Positions 36,946-44,683 of a DNA stretch of 56,443 nt are shown one piece after another. The notes beneath the pieces were generated by a model. That model had not been told where the DNA came from. It made no database searches and worked only from the letters and a program-made list of their open reading frames with translations. Each line of letters begins with the position of its first letter. The first letter of the stretch is position 1. A program made the position numbers and the translations under genes. The DNA is from Saprospiraceae bacterium (GTDB lineage: Bacteria > Bacteroidota > Bacteroidia > Chitinophagales > Saprospiraceae). The stretch is from contig JAGPCT010000020.1 in the NCBI GenBank assembly GCA_018057925.1, positions 1 through 56,443 of the forward strand, given 5' to 3'.

Positions 36946-38613
36946 CTATTTATATGCTTGGTTGTGGACTGAAGTAATGACTCGCCCGCTAGGATCCTGC
37001 ATTTTTTTGAATGCTTCATCCCATTCAAGAGCAATGGCGGTACTGCAGGCGACAGACGGTTCGGATGGAACACAAGCTGCTTCCTGATCACCCGGAAAAT
37101 GTTCGGCAAAAAGAGACCGATAGTAATATTCTTCCTTTGTCTTTGGTGTATTAATAGGAAAGCGGAAAGAAGCATTCTTCAGTTGTTCGTCAGAAACTTT
37201 TTCAGAAGTGACCATTTTAAGGGTATCTATCCAGCCATATCCGACACCATCCGAAAATTGTTCTTTTTGTCTCCAGGCGATTTCATCCGGAAGGTAATCT
37301 TCAAAGGCTTTTCGAAGGATATATTTTTCGATTTTGCCATTGCCGGACATTTTGTCTTTGGGATTGAGACGCATGGCGATATCCATAAATTCTTTGTCTA
37401 AAAATGGCACTCTGCCTTCTACTCCCCATGCTGCAAGAGATTTGTTGGCTCTGAGGCAGTCATAGAGATGCAGTTTGCCAACTTTTCTTACGGTCTCTTC
37501 GTGAAAAGCCTTAGCATCGGGTGCTTTGTGAAAATAAAGATAGCCGCCAAAGATCTCGTCTGAGCCTTCACCGGATAGTACCATTTTGATACCCATAGAC
37601 TTGATTACTCTGGCTAAGAGATACATGGGTGTGCTGGCTCGTATCGTGGTAACATCGTATGTTTCGGTATGATAGACGACATCTGACAAGGCGTCTAACC
37701 CTTCCTGGATGGTAAAATATACTTCGTGATGTACAGTGCCTATATGATCTGCGGCTTTTTGTGCGGCTGCCAAATCCGGAGATCCTTTCAAGCCGATGGC
37801 AAAGCTGTGTAACTGCGGCCACCAGGCATCTTTTAAACCACCGGATTCGATTCGTCGAGCAGCATATTTTTTTGCAATTGCGCTTACTATACTTGAGTCG
37901 AGGCCACCGGATAGCAATACACCATAAGGGACATCCGACATCAACTGCCTGTTGACCGCTTCTTCAAAGGCAACTTTGACTTTTTGAATATCTGTTGTGT
38001 TATCTTTAACATTGTCATAATCAACCCACTCTCTCTTATACCAAGGCTTTATCTGCCCATCCACAGAGTGTAAATAATGTCCCGGAGGAAAAACTTCAAT
38101 TTTATTGCAAACTCCGCTCAAAGCCTTCATTTCAGAAGCAACATAGAAGTTGCCGTATTGATCCCATCCGATATATAATGGAATGATGCCCATGTGATCC
38201 CTTGCAATCAGATAGGTGTTTTTTTCATGATCATAGAGAGCAAAAGCAAAGATTCCATTTAGCTTGTCGATAAAGTTGACGCCGTGTTCTTGATATAGCG
38301 CTATGATAACCTCACAATCAGACTGTGTTTGAAAGGTATATGGCTTATTGAGCTCTTTTTTGAGTTGTCGGTGATTGTATATTTCGCCATTTACCGCCAA
38401 AGCTAAAGTTCCGTCAGTACTAAATAGTGGTTGCTTGCCGGAGGTAGGATCGACGATAGAAAGTCTTTCATGAACCAAGATAGCGTCTTTACAAGTAAAG
38501 ATTCCCGACCAGTCAGGGCCTCTGTGGCGTTGTTTTTTGGACATGTTTAATGCCTGTGGACGAAGTGTTTCAACGTCTTGTTGTAAGTTGAAGATTCCAA
38601 GAATTCCGCACAT
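36946..38613 (-). CDS. asnB: Asparagine synthetase B, glutamine-hydrolysing
   Basis: The 555-residue enzyme makes asparagine from aspartate, ATP and glutamine. Cys2 of MCGILGIF is the amidotransferase nucleophile; RHRGPD and NGEIYNHRQL complete the glutaminase domain. The synthetase domain has the pyrophosphate loop LLSGGLDSS (about 230-238), LSGEGSDEIFGGY and GVEGRVPFLDKEFM. It is full length. A good promoter lies directly upstream. The DsbA-like gene follows 136 bp downstream on the same strand. Confidence 0.96.
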   Translation of the reverse strand: MCGILGIFNLQQDVETLRPQALNMSKKQRHRGPDWSGIFTCKDAILVHERLSIVDPTSGKQPLFSTDGTLALAVNGEIYNHRQLKKELNKPYTFQTQSDCEVIIALYQEHGVNFIDKLNGIFAFALYDHEKNTYLIARDHMGIIPLYIGWDQYGNFYVASEMKALSGVCNKIEVFPPGHYLHSVDGQIKPWYKREWVDYDNVKDNTTDIQKVKVAFEEAVNRQLMSDVPYGVLLSGGLDSSIVSAIAKKYAARRIESGGLKDAWWPQLHSFAIGLKGSPDLAAAQKAADHIGTVHHEVYFTIQEGLDALSDVVYHTETYDVTTIRASTPMYLLARVIKSMGIKMVLSGEGSDEIFGGYLYFHKAPDAKAFHEETVRKVGKLHLYDCLRANKSLAAWGVEGRVPFLDKEFMDIAMRLNPKDKMSGNGKIEKYILRKAFEDYLPDEIAWRQKEQFSDGVGYGWIDTLKMVTSEKVSDEQLKNASFRFPINTPKTKEEYYYRSLFAEHFPGDQEAACVPSEPSVACSTAIALEWDEAFKKMQDPSGRVITSVHNQAYK

Positions 38614-38632
38614 GATTTTTAAATTTAAGGCG

Positions 38633-38662
38633 CAAAATTAGTTATAATTTATTAAGGAACAA
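38633..38662 (-). promoter_or_regulatory. asnB promoter
   Basis: On the minus strand a TTG (38660-38662) is followed after 19 bases by TAATTTTG (38633-38640), an exact Bacteroidota -33/-7 pair. The predicted start is about ten bases beyond, leaving a leader of about 12-15 bases before the asnB ATG. Confidence 0.75.
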
Positions 38663-38666
38663 GAAA

Positions 38667-39116
38667 TAATACCGAAAGGTGTGTATAACACATTTCCCTT
38701 TCATTTTTAATTCCACTCAAAATCTGACTCTTTAATTGATATTTAAACTCTTTGGAAGGAATGACTTCATTATTTGGTTCTCTCTCTTCAAGGGAGATAG
38801 AGGGGTGAAATAATGAAGTCATTAGTGAAATTTGTTATACACACACCGAAAGGATATCCGTAATAGACCAATTGTAGTGGTCAAAACGGCTATCACATCG
38901 GTATTAAATCTAAAATATCAAAATAGAAAATTTTATTATTTAGAAATATATTACTCTAAAATTTTGGAGAAGCCACTCGCATGGCGTATATTTAACCTGA
39001 ATTACTCTTAAAGGCAAAATGTTATCTATAAGAAGCAAAAAGCTAACAATGAATAGTATCAAAAGGCTAAAGTTGCATACTATTGATATTCAGCTATATG
39101 TGTCTTAGTTAGATGT
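38667..39116. repeat. Composite repeat region upstream of asnB
   Basis: Several dispersed pieces follow each other: the element end TAATACCGAAAGG (38667-38679), repeat pair P copy 2 (38709-38780, inverted relative to 1121-1191), an M3-like segment ACCGAAAGGATATCCGTAAT (near 38846-38913) and a diverged M1 unit (about 38998-39116). No gene is seen. Confidence 0.65.
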
Positions 39117-39258
39117 AATTCAGTAGTTATGGTTTTCCAAAACTGAAGAGTTCCGATTATAAGGGTCATCCCGGTGTACGGCTCGTTTCAATGTTTTATT
39201 TAAACCATTGGTTACTAGTCGTAAATAGATTCCCCATTTTTTATGCGGAAATTGGGTT
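39117..39258 (+). repeat. Intergenic repeat M2, diverged copy
   Basis: The copy has ATTCAGTAGTTATGG, GTGTACGGCTCGTTTCAATG and a decayed TTCCGCA stem (CCCCATTTTTTATGCGG). It ends 24 bases before the OmpA-like gene start and therefore occupies that gene's promoter and leader region. Confidence 0.7.
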
Positions 39259-39282
39259 TAAATGTTCATTAAAATTTATAAT

Positions 39283-40164
39283 ATGCAGATTTCTAAACTT
39301 TTGTTCTGGCTCATAACCATATTATGGTTTTTGGCTGGCACATTTTGGTATCGAAGTTGCAGTCCCTGTCATAATTGTGGAAGCAATGGCACGGAGACTA
39401 CAGCCATTGAAAGCTCGGCGGCTTTGCCCGGCTTTACTATTAGCGATGGAAATTGGTCGGCACAGACACCATCCAATATCCGATTTGGCCTTTCTTCTGA
39501 TGTTCCTGTTATGGATGGTCAATATGCCATCCTCATGGATAGTATTGTCGCATACGCATTGAGGAATCCGAACAAAGGTATCGACATTACAGGATTCTTC
39601 AGCCCAACTGAAAAGTCGGCGAATGGATCATCTGATTTGGGCTTAGCGCGAGCTGAAGCATTAAAATCATTTTTTGTTTCGAAAGGTATTGATGCTAGCC
39701 GACTACAAGTCAAGGGTCAATCATCTGACCAACTGACATTTGTCCCACAAGACACCTTAGTTGGAGGAATAGGATATCAGTTTTTTGATATAGCACAACC
39801 TGCGCCGGTGGCTGAAAAGGAAACCTTGTTTGAGCCGAGAACCATATACTTTAATACCGGTCATGCTGACTTTCCGACAGGCAACGAGTGGGATGCCTAC
39901 ATCAAAGGAGTCATAGACTACCTTGCCGCAAATCCGAATAAAAAACTAAGCGTTGTTGGTTATGCCGATAATGTAGGCCAAGTGGAAAAAAATCAAATTT
40001 TATCTGAAAATCGGGCATCTTCCGTCAAAGAACAATTGATATCCAAAGGTATCGATGGTTCTAAGATAGTAAGTTCAGGCATGGGAGTAAAAGACCCTGT
40101 AGCAGACAACAATACGTCTGAAGGAAGGGCAAAAAACCGCAGAGTCACCATTCAATTACAATAA
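39283..40164 (+). CDS. OmpA-family protein with two OmpA-like domains
   Basis: The protein of about 293 residues has an N-terminal hydrophobic anchor (ISKLLFWLITILWFLAGTF). A first, degenerate OmpA-like domain spans about 60-150 (DITGFFSPTE, LGLARAEALKSFFVSKGID). A second, complete one spans about 185-293 with IYFNTGHADF, VVGYADNVG, LSENRASSVKEQLISKGID and the terminal GRAKNRRVTIQLQ. OmpA-like domains bind peptidoglycan. It has no beta-barrel. An ATG seven codons upstream is an alternative start. The membrane-anchored helix-hairpin-helix gene follows 18 bp downstream and is probably co-transcribed. Confidence 0.85.
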   Translation: MQISKLLFWLITILWFLAGTFWYRSCSPCHNCGSNGTETTAIESSAALPGFTISDGNWSAQTPSNIRFGLSSDVPVMDGQYAILMDSIVAYALRNPNKGIDITGFFSPTEKSANGSSDLGLARAEALKSFFVSKGIDASRLQVKGQSSDQLTFVPQDTLVGGIGYQFFDIAQPAPVAEKETLFEPRTIYFNTGHADFPTGNEWDAYIKGVIDYLAANPNKKLSVVGYADNVGQVEKNQILSENRASSVKEQLISKGIDGSKIVSSGMGVKDPVADNNTSEGRAKNRRVTIQLQ

Positions 40165-40182
40165 TCTATAAAAAATATTATC

Positions 40183-40821
40183 ATGAAAATATTAACTATA
40201 TTTTTATCTATCGACTTGATGTGCTGGCTACCCATGTTATTGTGGCTCTTAGGCGCATTTTTATTGGGCTGGCTTTTTCGGAAATTATTCTGTGAAAAGC
40301 CCAAACTACAAGCTGCTGCAGATGAAAAAAATGCCCTTCAACTTGATTACAATGCATATAAGGATTCATCACAGGCAAAATATCTTCAATTGCAAGGCGA
40401 ATACGATGCATCTAAATTACAAGTTGCAAAGCTTGCACCTGCATTGGCAAAAATTGAAGAGTTGGAAGCCGCTCTTGTCGCCGTAAATAATAAAAAGCAA
40501 GATTTCGCTGGTACAGCAGCTGTCAAGGATTACAAGGCAATCAGCGCATTTTTCGGAAGTAAAATAGTGGCTGATGACCTTAAATTAGTAGAAGGCATAG
40601 GCCCAAAAATAGAACAACTATTCCACGAGGCCGGATTAAAAACATGGGATTCTGTAGCAAAAAGCACTCCAGAACAATTGAAAGCCATATTAGATGCTGC
40701 AGGAGACCATTACAAAATGCATGACCCGGGAACATGGCCGGCACAATGCGCTATGATGGTCAATGATGAATGGGCTGCATTGAAAAAATGGCAGGATGAA
40801 CTCATGGGTGGCAAAGAATAA
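40183..40821 (+). CDS. Membrane-anchored helix-hairpin-helix protein
   Basis: The 212-residue protein has one transmembrane helix (about 10-32, LMCWLPMLLWLLGAFLLGWL), a coiled-coil stretch (about 40-100) and a C-terminal helix-hairpin-helix domain: DDLKLVEGIGPKIEQLFHEA, then GLKTWDSVAKSTPEQLKAIL. The domain resembles those in proteins annotated as predicted flap-endonuclease-like or DUF4332, for which nuclease activity has not been shown. In Bacteroidota such genes are often paired with OmpA-like genes, as here. A strong terminator follows 26 bp after the stop. Confidence 0.8.
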   Translation: MKILTIFLSIDLMCWLPMLLWLLGAFLLGWLFRKLFCEKPKLQAAADEKNALQLDYNAYKDSSQAKYLQLQGEYDASKLQVAKLAPALAKIEELEAALVAVNNKKQDFAGTAAVKDYKAISAFFGSKIVADDLKLVEGIGPKIEQLFHEAGLKTWDSVAKSTPEQLKAILDAAGDHYKMHDPGTWPAQCAMMVNDEWAALKKWQDELMGGKE

Positions 40822-40847
40822 AAGCTGCTTACAATAGAAGTCATCTA

Positions 40848-40902
40848 ATCATCTGTAAGAATTTTCTCTTAAAAGGTTCAATTCTTACAGATGATTTTTT
40901 TT
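40848..40902 (+). terminator. Rho-independent terminator, 16-bp perfect stem
   Basis: ATCATCTGTAAGAATT and AATTCTTACAGATGAT pair perfectly around a 16-base loop and are followed by seven to eight T. It ends the OmpA/helix-hairpin-helix transcript. One arm is shared with the outer end of repeat R1 (copy 1 at about 842-856), so the terminator seems to be part of the repeat. Confidence 0.85.
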
Positions 40903-41084
40903 GTTCAAATTATAACTGCAATGCAAATGTTATACCAAATTGATTTATAAATCAGTCCAACATTTTTTGGTATTAATTTTTGTGAATTGTAGTTTGATAG
41001 ATAAGGGCGAGCAAGGAGCAGAGCTCTGCAATCTTCGTAGCAAAATGTATAGCAGGGTCAGTGAGGGGCGTTAGTCCTGTAATC
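40880..41084 (+). repeat. Dispersed intergenic repeat R1, copy 2
   Basis: The core includes TTATACCAAATTGATTTATA, the GCAGAGCTCTGC palindrome and GTCAGTGAGGGGCGTTAGTC. It is inverted relative to the copy beside the Y1 transposase and in the same orientation as the copy at 43284. The remaining gap to 41285 holds nothing recognised. Confidence 0.8.
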
Positions 41085-41285
41085 TAAAAACAAATTGAAT
41101 GTACAATTACGTAAAAGTATTTGCCATGATTAATTTATGTCAGGGCTAATGCCCCTTTGTTAATGCCTTTATTTTTATTCTACGAAGATTTAAAGGCTAA
41201 CGGAATTTGGGTTGAAGAAATATAATTGTATAATAGCTACACGTATAAAAATACATATAAACACCACGTATTAAAATTATATTTG

Positions 41286-41293
41286 TAATTTTG
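41286..41293 (+). promoter_or_regulatory. Candidate -7 box TAATTTTG of the vapBC-like operon
   Basis: Exact TAnnTTTG match 17 bases before the GTG start. No clear -33 partner. Confidence 0.5.
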
Positions 41294-41310
41294 CAACAAA
41301 AAGAAAGGTT

Positions 41311-41565
41311 GTGAATACAAAATTAACATTAACCATAGAGCGATCTATTATCGAAAAAGCGAAAAAATACGCTCGAAAAAAAGAACGTAGTCTTTCTGAT
41401 TTAATCGAAAATTATCTAATAGCTTTGACGGCAGAGGAAACCATACCAGATCCTGATGATGAATTATCTCCGGCTTTAAAATCATTGAAAGGTTCATTCA
41501 AAGCACCTAAGAAATTTGATTATAAAAAAGAATTGTCTGCCCGGCTAACTGAAAAATATTTATAA
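41311..41565 (+). CDS. Antitoxin of a VapBC-like module (DUF6364-like)
   Basis: The 84-residue protein begins at GTG. The N-terminal strand and helices TKLTLTIERSIIEKAKKYARKKERSLSDLIENYL fit the ribbon-helix-helix-like DUF6364 antitoxins of Bacteroidota. The C-terminal half is extended and charged and would wrap the toxin. No in-frame ATG allows an equivalent N-terminus, so GTG is preferred. The stop overlaps the toxin ATG by one base (TAATG). Confidence 0.8.
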   Translation: MNTKLTLTIERSIIEKAKKYARKKERSLSDLIENYLIALTAEETIPDPDDELSPALKSLKGSFKAPKKFDYKKELSARLTEKYL

Positions 41566-41981
41566 TGAATAAGGTTTTCATTGATACAGATGTAATTCTT
41601 GATTTTTTATATGACAGAAAACCTTTTTCTAAGGATTCCGCAGAAATTTTAAGTTTATGTGAAAACAAACAAATTCAAGGATTTGTAACAGCCATAATGT
41701 TGAGTAACATTTATTACTTATTAAGAAAGGTTGCTAAACATGAAAAAGTAATGGAAAGTTTGAAGATACTAATGAATATCCTTGATGTTGTGGCTACTAA
41801 TAAGGACAATGTTTTAGAAGCATTGAATTCTGATTTCAAAGATTTTGAAGATGCTTTACAGAATTATACTGCGCAAAGCAATAAAGAAATAAAAATAATC
41901 ATAACGAGGAATATTAGAGATTACAAATTAAGTAATTTAGCCGTCATGCCACCAGATATTTATTTAAAAACTTTAAAATAG
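41565..41981 (+). CDS. PIN-domain toxin (VapC-like)
   Basis: The 138-residue protein shows the PIN-domain acidic residues: the first in VFIDTDVILDFL, a middle Glu in KDNVLEALNSDFKDFEDALQ with the second cluster, and a C-terminal TRNIRDYK in place of the usual TRN..DF. Toxins of this family cut tRNA or other RNAs. Length and frame are intact and it is coupled to the upstream antitoxin, so the module is probably functional. Confidence 0.82.
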   Translation: MNKVFIDTDVILDFLYDRKPFSKDSAEILSLCENKQIQGFVTAIMLSNIYYLLRKVAKHEKVMESLKILMNILDVVATNKDNVLEALNSDFKDFEDALQNYTAQSNKEIKIIITRNIRDYKLSNLAVMPPDIYLKTLK

Positions 41982-42031
41982 TCACTTCCTGTAATTATGG
42001 ACTATACTTCTCATTACTATATAATAGTATC

Positions 42032-42490
42032 ATGTATTTCCCAGATTTTAATTACAGAAATCTAAATGGTTGTTTGTCAGATGCTTGGCATAAAGTACTA
42101 TGTCATATCAGCACATCAGGTGTATCCCTTGCCGGCATCGTTGATGCGGCAGAAAAGATAGGACTGCGATGACTCGCTGTTAAGATCAATTTTCATAGTT
42201 CAGATACCAGACCGGGTCTGATCGACTTTCCTCTCCCCTGTATCGCCCACTGGCATCAGAATCATTTTGTCGTTATCTATAAGATCAGTAGAGATAAAGT
42301 GTATATAGCCGATCCCGGACATGGTAAAATCAGACTAAGCAAGAGTGACTTCTTCAAAAACTGGCTCAGTGACGGCGAGCAGGGCATCGTACTGGGGCTG
42401 GAGCCCATGCCCGACTGGGAACAGGATGCAATATCTTTAGGTAAACCATATACTATTAATATGATTCCATATAAGTGGTTAATGGATTAA
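42032..42490 (+). pseudogene. C39 peptidase domain fragment of a leader-processing exporter
   Basis: Reading from ATG 42032 gives LCHISTSGVSLAGIVDAAEK, then IGLR, a TGA stop at 42170-42172, and then in the same frame LAVKINFHSS...LPCIAHWHQNHFVVIYK and VYIADPGHGKIRLSKSDFF. These are the central and His-containing blocks of C39 peptidases fused to bacteriocin ABC exporters. The N-terminal catalytic-Cys block is not recognisable, the frame has a stop, and the transmembrane and ATPase parts are missing. It is a dead remnant. It would have cut double-glycine leaders such as the one in the peptide gene at 45735. Confidence 0.8.
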
Positions 42491-42503
42491 AATAAGAAAG
42501 AAA

Positions 42504-42899
42504 CTAAGCTCCTATAAGAATGTCTGTAGGTATATTCAAATACTTACTAAGCTGCCTGATCATAGACAGGCTCATAGACCTTTTTCTACTCAACACCTCA
42601 GACACTCTGCTTTCACTACCAAAATAAGGCGCCACATCTTTTTGGTTTAGATTTAATTGGTTCATCCTTTCTTTTATAGCAGTAATTGGATCTGGTCGTG
42701 GAATAGGATAGTGCTTTTTTTCATATGCACAGGCCAATATAGAAATGGCTTCTAAGATATCCAGTGCCCTCTTACGTTCTTTGGGATTTTCAATATGATC
42801 GGCGTCTATTAAGCTGTCAATAATCTCTCCTGCTCTTTTATATTCTTCCTCATTGGTAATTGGACGAATTTCTATTTTGTTGATATTCAGATTGTTCAT
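42504..42899 (-). CDS. higA: HigA-type XRE antitoxin
   Basis: The 131-residue protein has an N-terminal helical region (EIRPITNEEEYKRAGEIIDS) and a C-terminal XRE helix-turn-helix: MNQLNLNQKDVAPYFGSESR, then VSEVLSRKRSMSLSMIRQLS. This is the architecture of HigA antitoxins that both bind the toxin and repress the promoter. It is downstream of the toxin gene (11 bp gap), the normal higB-higA order. It converges with the C39 pseudogene, whose stop lies 13 bp away. Confidence 0.9.
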   Translation of the reverse strand: MNNLNINKIEIRPITNEEEYKRAGEIIDSLIDADHIENPKERKRALDILEAISILACAYEKKHYPIPRPDPITAIKERMNQLNLNQKDVAPYFGSESRVSEVLSRKRSMSLSMIRQLSKYLNIPTDILIGA

Positions 42900-42910
42900 A
42901 AAAATAAAAA

Positions 42911-43207
42911 TTATAGCTTGTTAATATCTTTTAATTTATCATATTCTTTGTGTGTTCCTATAAACCGGACAAAAGCAAATTTCCTTTCATACACAAATTT
43001 CACAATCAGCCTATACTTGTTGTTTGCGATATTAAAGACAATACGATTATTGCCGATGGTATCAGCGTTTTTAAAGAAAGCCAACACATCATTAGGTAAT
43101 ACAAAATCGATACCTTCCACTGTACTATACCAAAATTCCAGACTACTTCTCGCATCCGGATATTTTTCCCAAAATTCTCTCAATGTACCTCTTGAAAATA
43201 TTCGCAT
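42911..43207 (-). CDS. higB: HigB-type mRNA interferase toxin
   Basis: The 98-residue RelE-fold toxin has the HigB pattern: LREFWEKYPDARSSLEFWYS near the N-terminus, then NRIVFNIANNKYRLIVKFVY and a terminal AFVRFIGTHKEYDKL, where the His-Lys-Glu-Tyr-Asp block is the family's conserved C-terminus. It is expected to cut ribosome-bound mRNA. It is intact and preceded by a promoter with an operator-like palindrome. Confidence 0.92.
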   Translation of the reverse strand: MRIFSRGTLREFWEKYPDARSSLEFWYSTVEGIDFVLPNDVLAFFKNADTIGNNRIVFNIANNKYRLIVKFVYERKFAFVRFIGTHKEYDKLKDINKL

Positions 43208-43220
43208 AATGATAACGTAT

Positions 43221-43250
43221 CAAAGATATAAAAAATTACCAATATGGTAA
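43221..43250 (-). promoter_or_regulatory. higBA promoter with palindromic operator candidate
   Basis: On the minus strand TATCTTTG (43221-43228) matches TAnnTTTG, 13 bases before the higB ATG. Immediately upstream lies a perfect 6-3-6 palindrome TTACCAATATGGTAA (43236-43250). Its place between the -7 and expected -33 boxes fits autorepression by HigA. This is inferred, not shown. Confidence 0.6.
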
Positions 43251-43283
43251 GTATTTTTTAGGAAGATAGTTGAGCTAATACGA

Positions 43284-43440
43284 AATGCAATACCAAATTG
43301 GTTTATAAATCAGTCCAACATTTTTTGGTATTAATTTTAGTGAATTGTAGTTTGATAGATAAGGGCGTGCAAGGAGCAGAGCTCTGCAATCTTCGTAGCA
43401 AAATGTATAGTAAGGTCAGTGAGGGGCGTTAGCCCTATAA
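43284..43440 (+). repeat. Dispersed intergenic repeat R1, copy 3
   Basis: The copy runs from AATGCAATACCAAATTGG to GGGGCGTTAGCCCTATAATC and lacks the terminator end seen in copy 2. Its right border falls where the RelE-like reading frame on the minus strand breaks off. Confidence 0.8.
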
Positions 43441-43518
43441 TCTTCTTTTTGGACAAGTCAGAGCAGGAATTTTAGATAATTTCTTCTTAGCCTTTCGTTC
43501 TATTTGGACTTTGAACAC
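43435..43518 (-). pseudogene. RelE/ParE-like toxin, N-terminal fragment
   Basis: From the GTG at 43518 the frame reads (M)FKVQIERKAKKKLSKIPA, the typical first strand and helix of RelE/ParE toxins, and ends after 27 residues. All catalytic parts are missing, replaced by repeat R1. It overlaps the end of the dead antitoxin frame upstream. Confidence 0.65.
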
Positions 43519-43723
43519 CTTTTATACGACTTTTTTCTATTTCTAAAAAAGCTTGGTCAGCATCTATATAGGACAGTTTCTCCTTTTTCGCTTAATCATA
43601 GAGCCTAACGTCATCAGCCTCTTCCAATGCGTCTATCATGGCATTAAATTCTTCTAAAGGTAACAATACTGCCTGTTTATTACCTTTTTCGTCTAGGATA
43701 TATTTCGGATTAATATGAATCAT
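43487..43723 (-). pseudogene. Antitoxin of a RelBE-like module, stop-interrupted
   Basis: The frame begins MIHINPKYILDEKGNKQAVL and continues LPLEEFNAMIDALEEADD, typical of Bacteroidota antitoxins for RelE. A TAA at 43592-43594 interrupts it after 43 residues; the same frame then continues AKKEKLSYIDADQAFLEIEK, which fits the toxin-binding tail. The stop and the truncated partner show that the module is dead. Confidence 0.7.
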
Positions 43724-43853
43724 AATGCAAATTTTGACAAATAATAGTTTTTAAATATATCTTACTATAAATGAACAGTCTTTGGAAATAGTTCATAATA
43801 ACTGACTCTAAGATAAAGAAAATAACCATACAATACACTACATCAGGTAATAG

Positions 43854-44090
43854 CTACCTGCTCTCCCGCTTCAGTTCCTCAATGATACTAGCCAATGCGT
43901 CTATGACATAATACCGAATGGATATTCGTAACAGTCCAATTACATTGGCCTAAACGACTATCGCATCGGCATTATACCAAAAATGTTGGACTAATTTATA
44001 AATCAATTTGGTATAAGACGTCGAGTCATCTTTACTCGTAAAAAAATTTTTGGTAAAATGCGAGTGTGGGCTGGCATTAATATTGCCTTT
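43854..44090 (-). pseudogene. XRE-type regulator C-terminal remnant, split by a mobile element
   Basis: The minus-strand frame reads GNINASPHSHFTKNFFTSKD, then DSTS, is interrupted by the element at 43911-44013, and resumes YVIDALASIIEELKRESR*. It is paralogous to 45137-45376, which lacks the insertion. The sequence looks like the linker and C-terminal helix found after the helix-turn-helix in many Bacteroidota XRE regulators; the DNA-binding part is absent. Confidence 0.6.
43911..44013. mobile_element. MITE-like element, copy in XRE remnant
   Basis: The 103-bp element has ends ATACC...GGTA and is flanked by TA on both sides. The uninterrupted paralogue near 45206-45218 reads GACATAAGAC, whereas here the same bases surround the element, with TA duplicated. 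It has no coding capacity. The right half is a hairpin arm shared with repeat R1. The closest known behaviour is that of small elements moved by TA-targeting (IS630/mariner-type) transposases; no such transposase is in the window. Confidence 0.75.
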
Positions 44091-44270
44091 TTAGATGATG
44101 TAAGCACACCAGCTGTTTGACAATAAACTAATAGGACAAATCATCTCATAGAATTACGACTGTGGTAAGTATTTTTTATTTGGATAGTTAAACCATTGAA
44201 TTAAATTGAGAATAGTTCTCTTTTTGGATTCTAACCAATTTTCGTTGGAAGTCTTTTGATTTTAGGATGA

Positions 44271-44683
44271 TTATTTTCCTTGCAGAAAGTCAGTTATGGT
44301 TGTGATTTTAGTTTTTTCAAATTTAGCTAAGTCTAATAAATCTTTGTCTCCTGTCAACAGATAGTCCGCATTACCATCAAGGGATAATGAGAGTAAAAAA
44401 TTATCTTTAGGATCCCTGCAAAGTTTTATTTCGGATCGGACATTCACAAAGTCTGCAAATTCTTCTATGGTTTCCAATAATTCTACCACGACAGTTTCTG
44501 AAAAAAAGGCCTTAACTTAGGTCGATTGACCACTTCCAAAAACTCATCGAGTAGTTCTTGGCTGAAAACTAAAGTGCCCTGTCTTGCAAATATAATGGTG
44601 TCTAGTTTAGTGAAGTCCTTGGTGATAAGAAAGCTAACCCATAGGTTAGTGTCAATCACAATCCTGCTATTGTGGTTTGGCAT
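44271..44683 (-). pseudogene. PIN-domain toxin with a frameshift in a 7-base homopolymer
   Basis: The first part reads RIVIDTNLWVSFLITKDF...LEVVNRPKLRPFF and then runs into a stop. The second part, VELLETIEEFADF...CRDPKDNFLLSLSLDGNADY...TGDKDLLDL, lies in another frame. Adding one base to the A7 run at 44501-44507 (T7 on the coding strand) joins them as RPFFSETVVVELLE, giving a full PIN toxin of the COG1569 kind with all acidic residues. This may be a real inactivating mutation, a phase-variable tract or an assembly error. Confidence 0.8.

Noticed and set aside
40183-40821. Ribosomal protein or true 5' nuclease
   Set aside because: Only a helix-hairpin-helix domain with a membrane anchor is visible; no nuclease catalytic residues can be identified.
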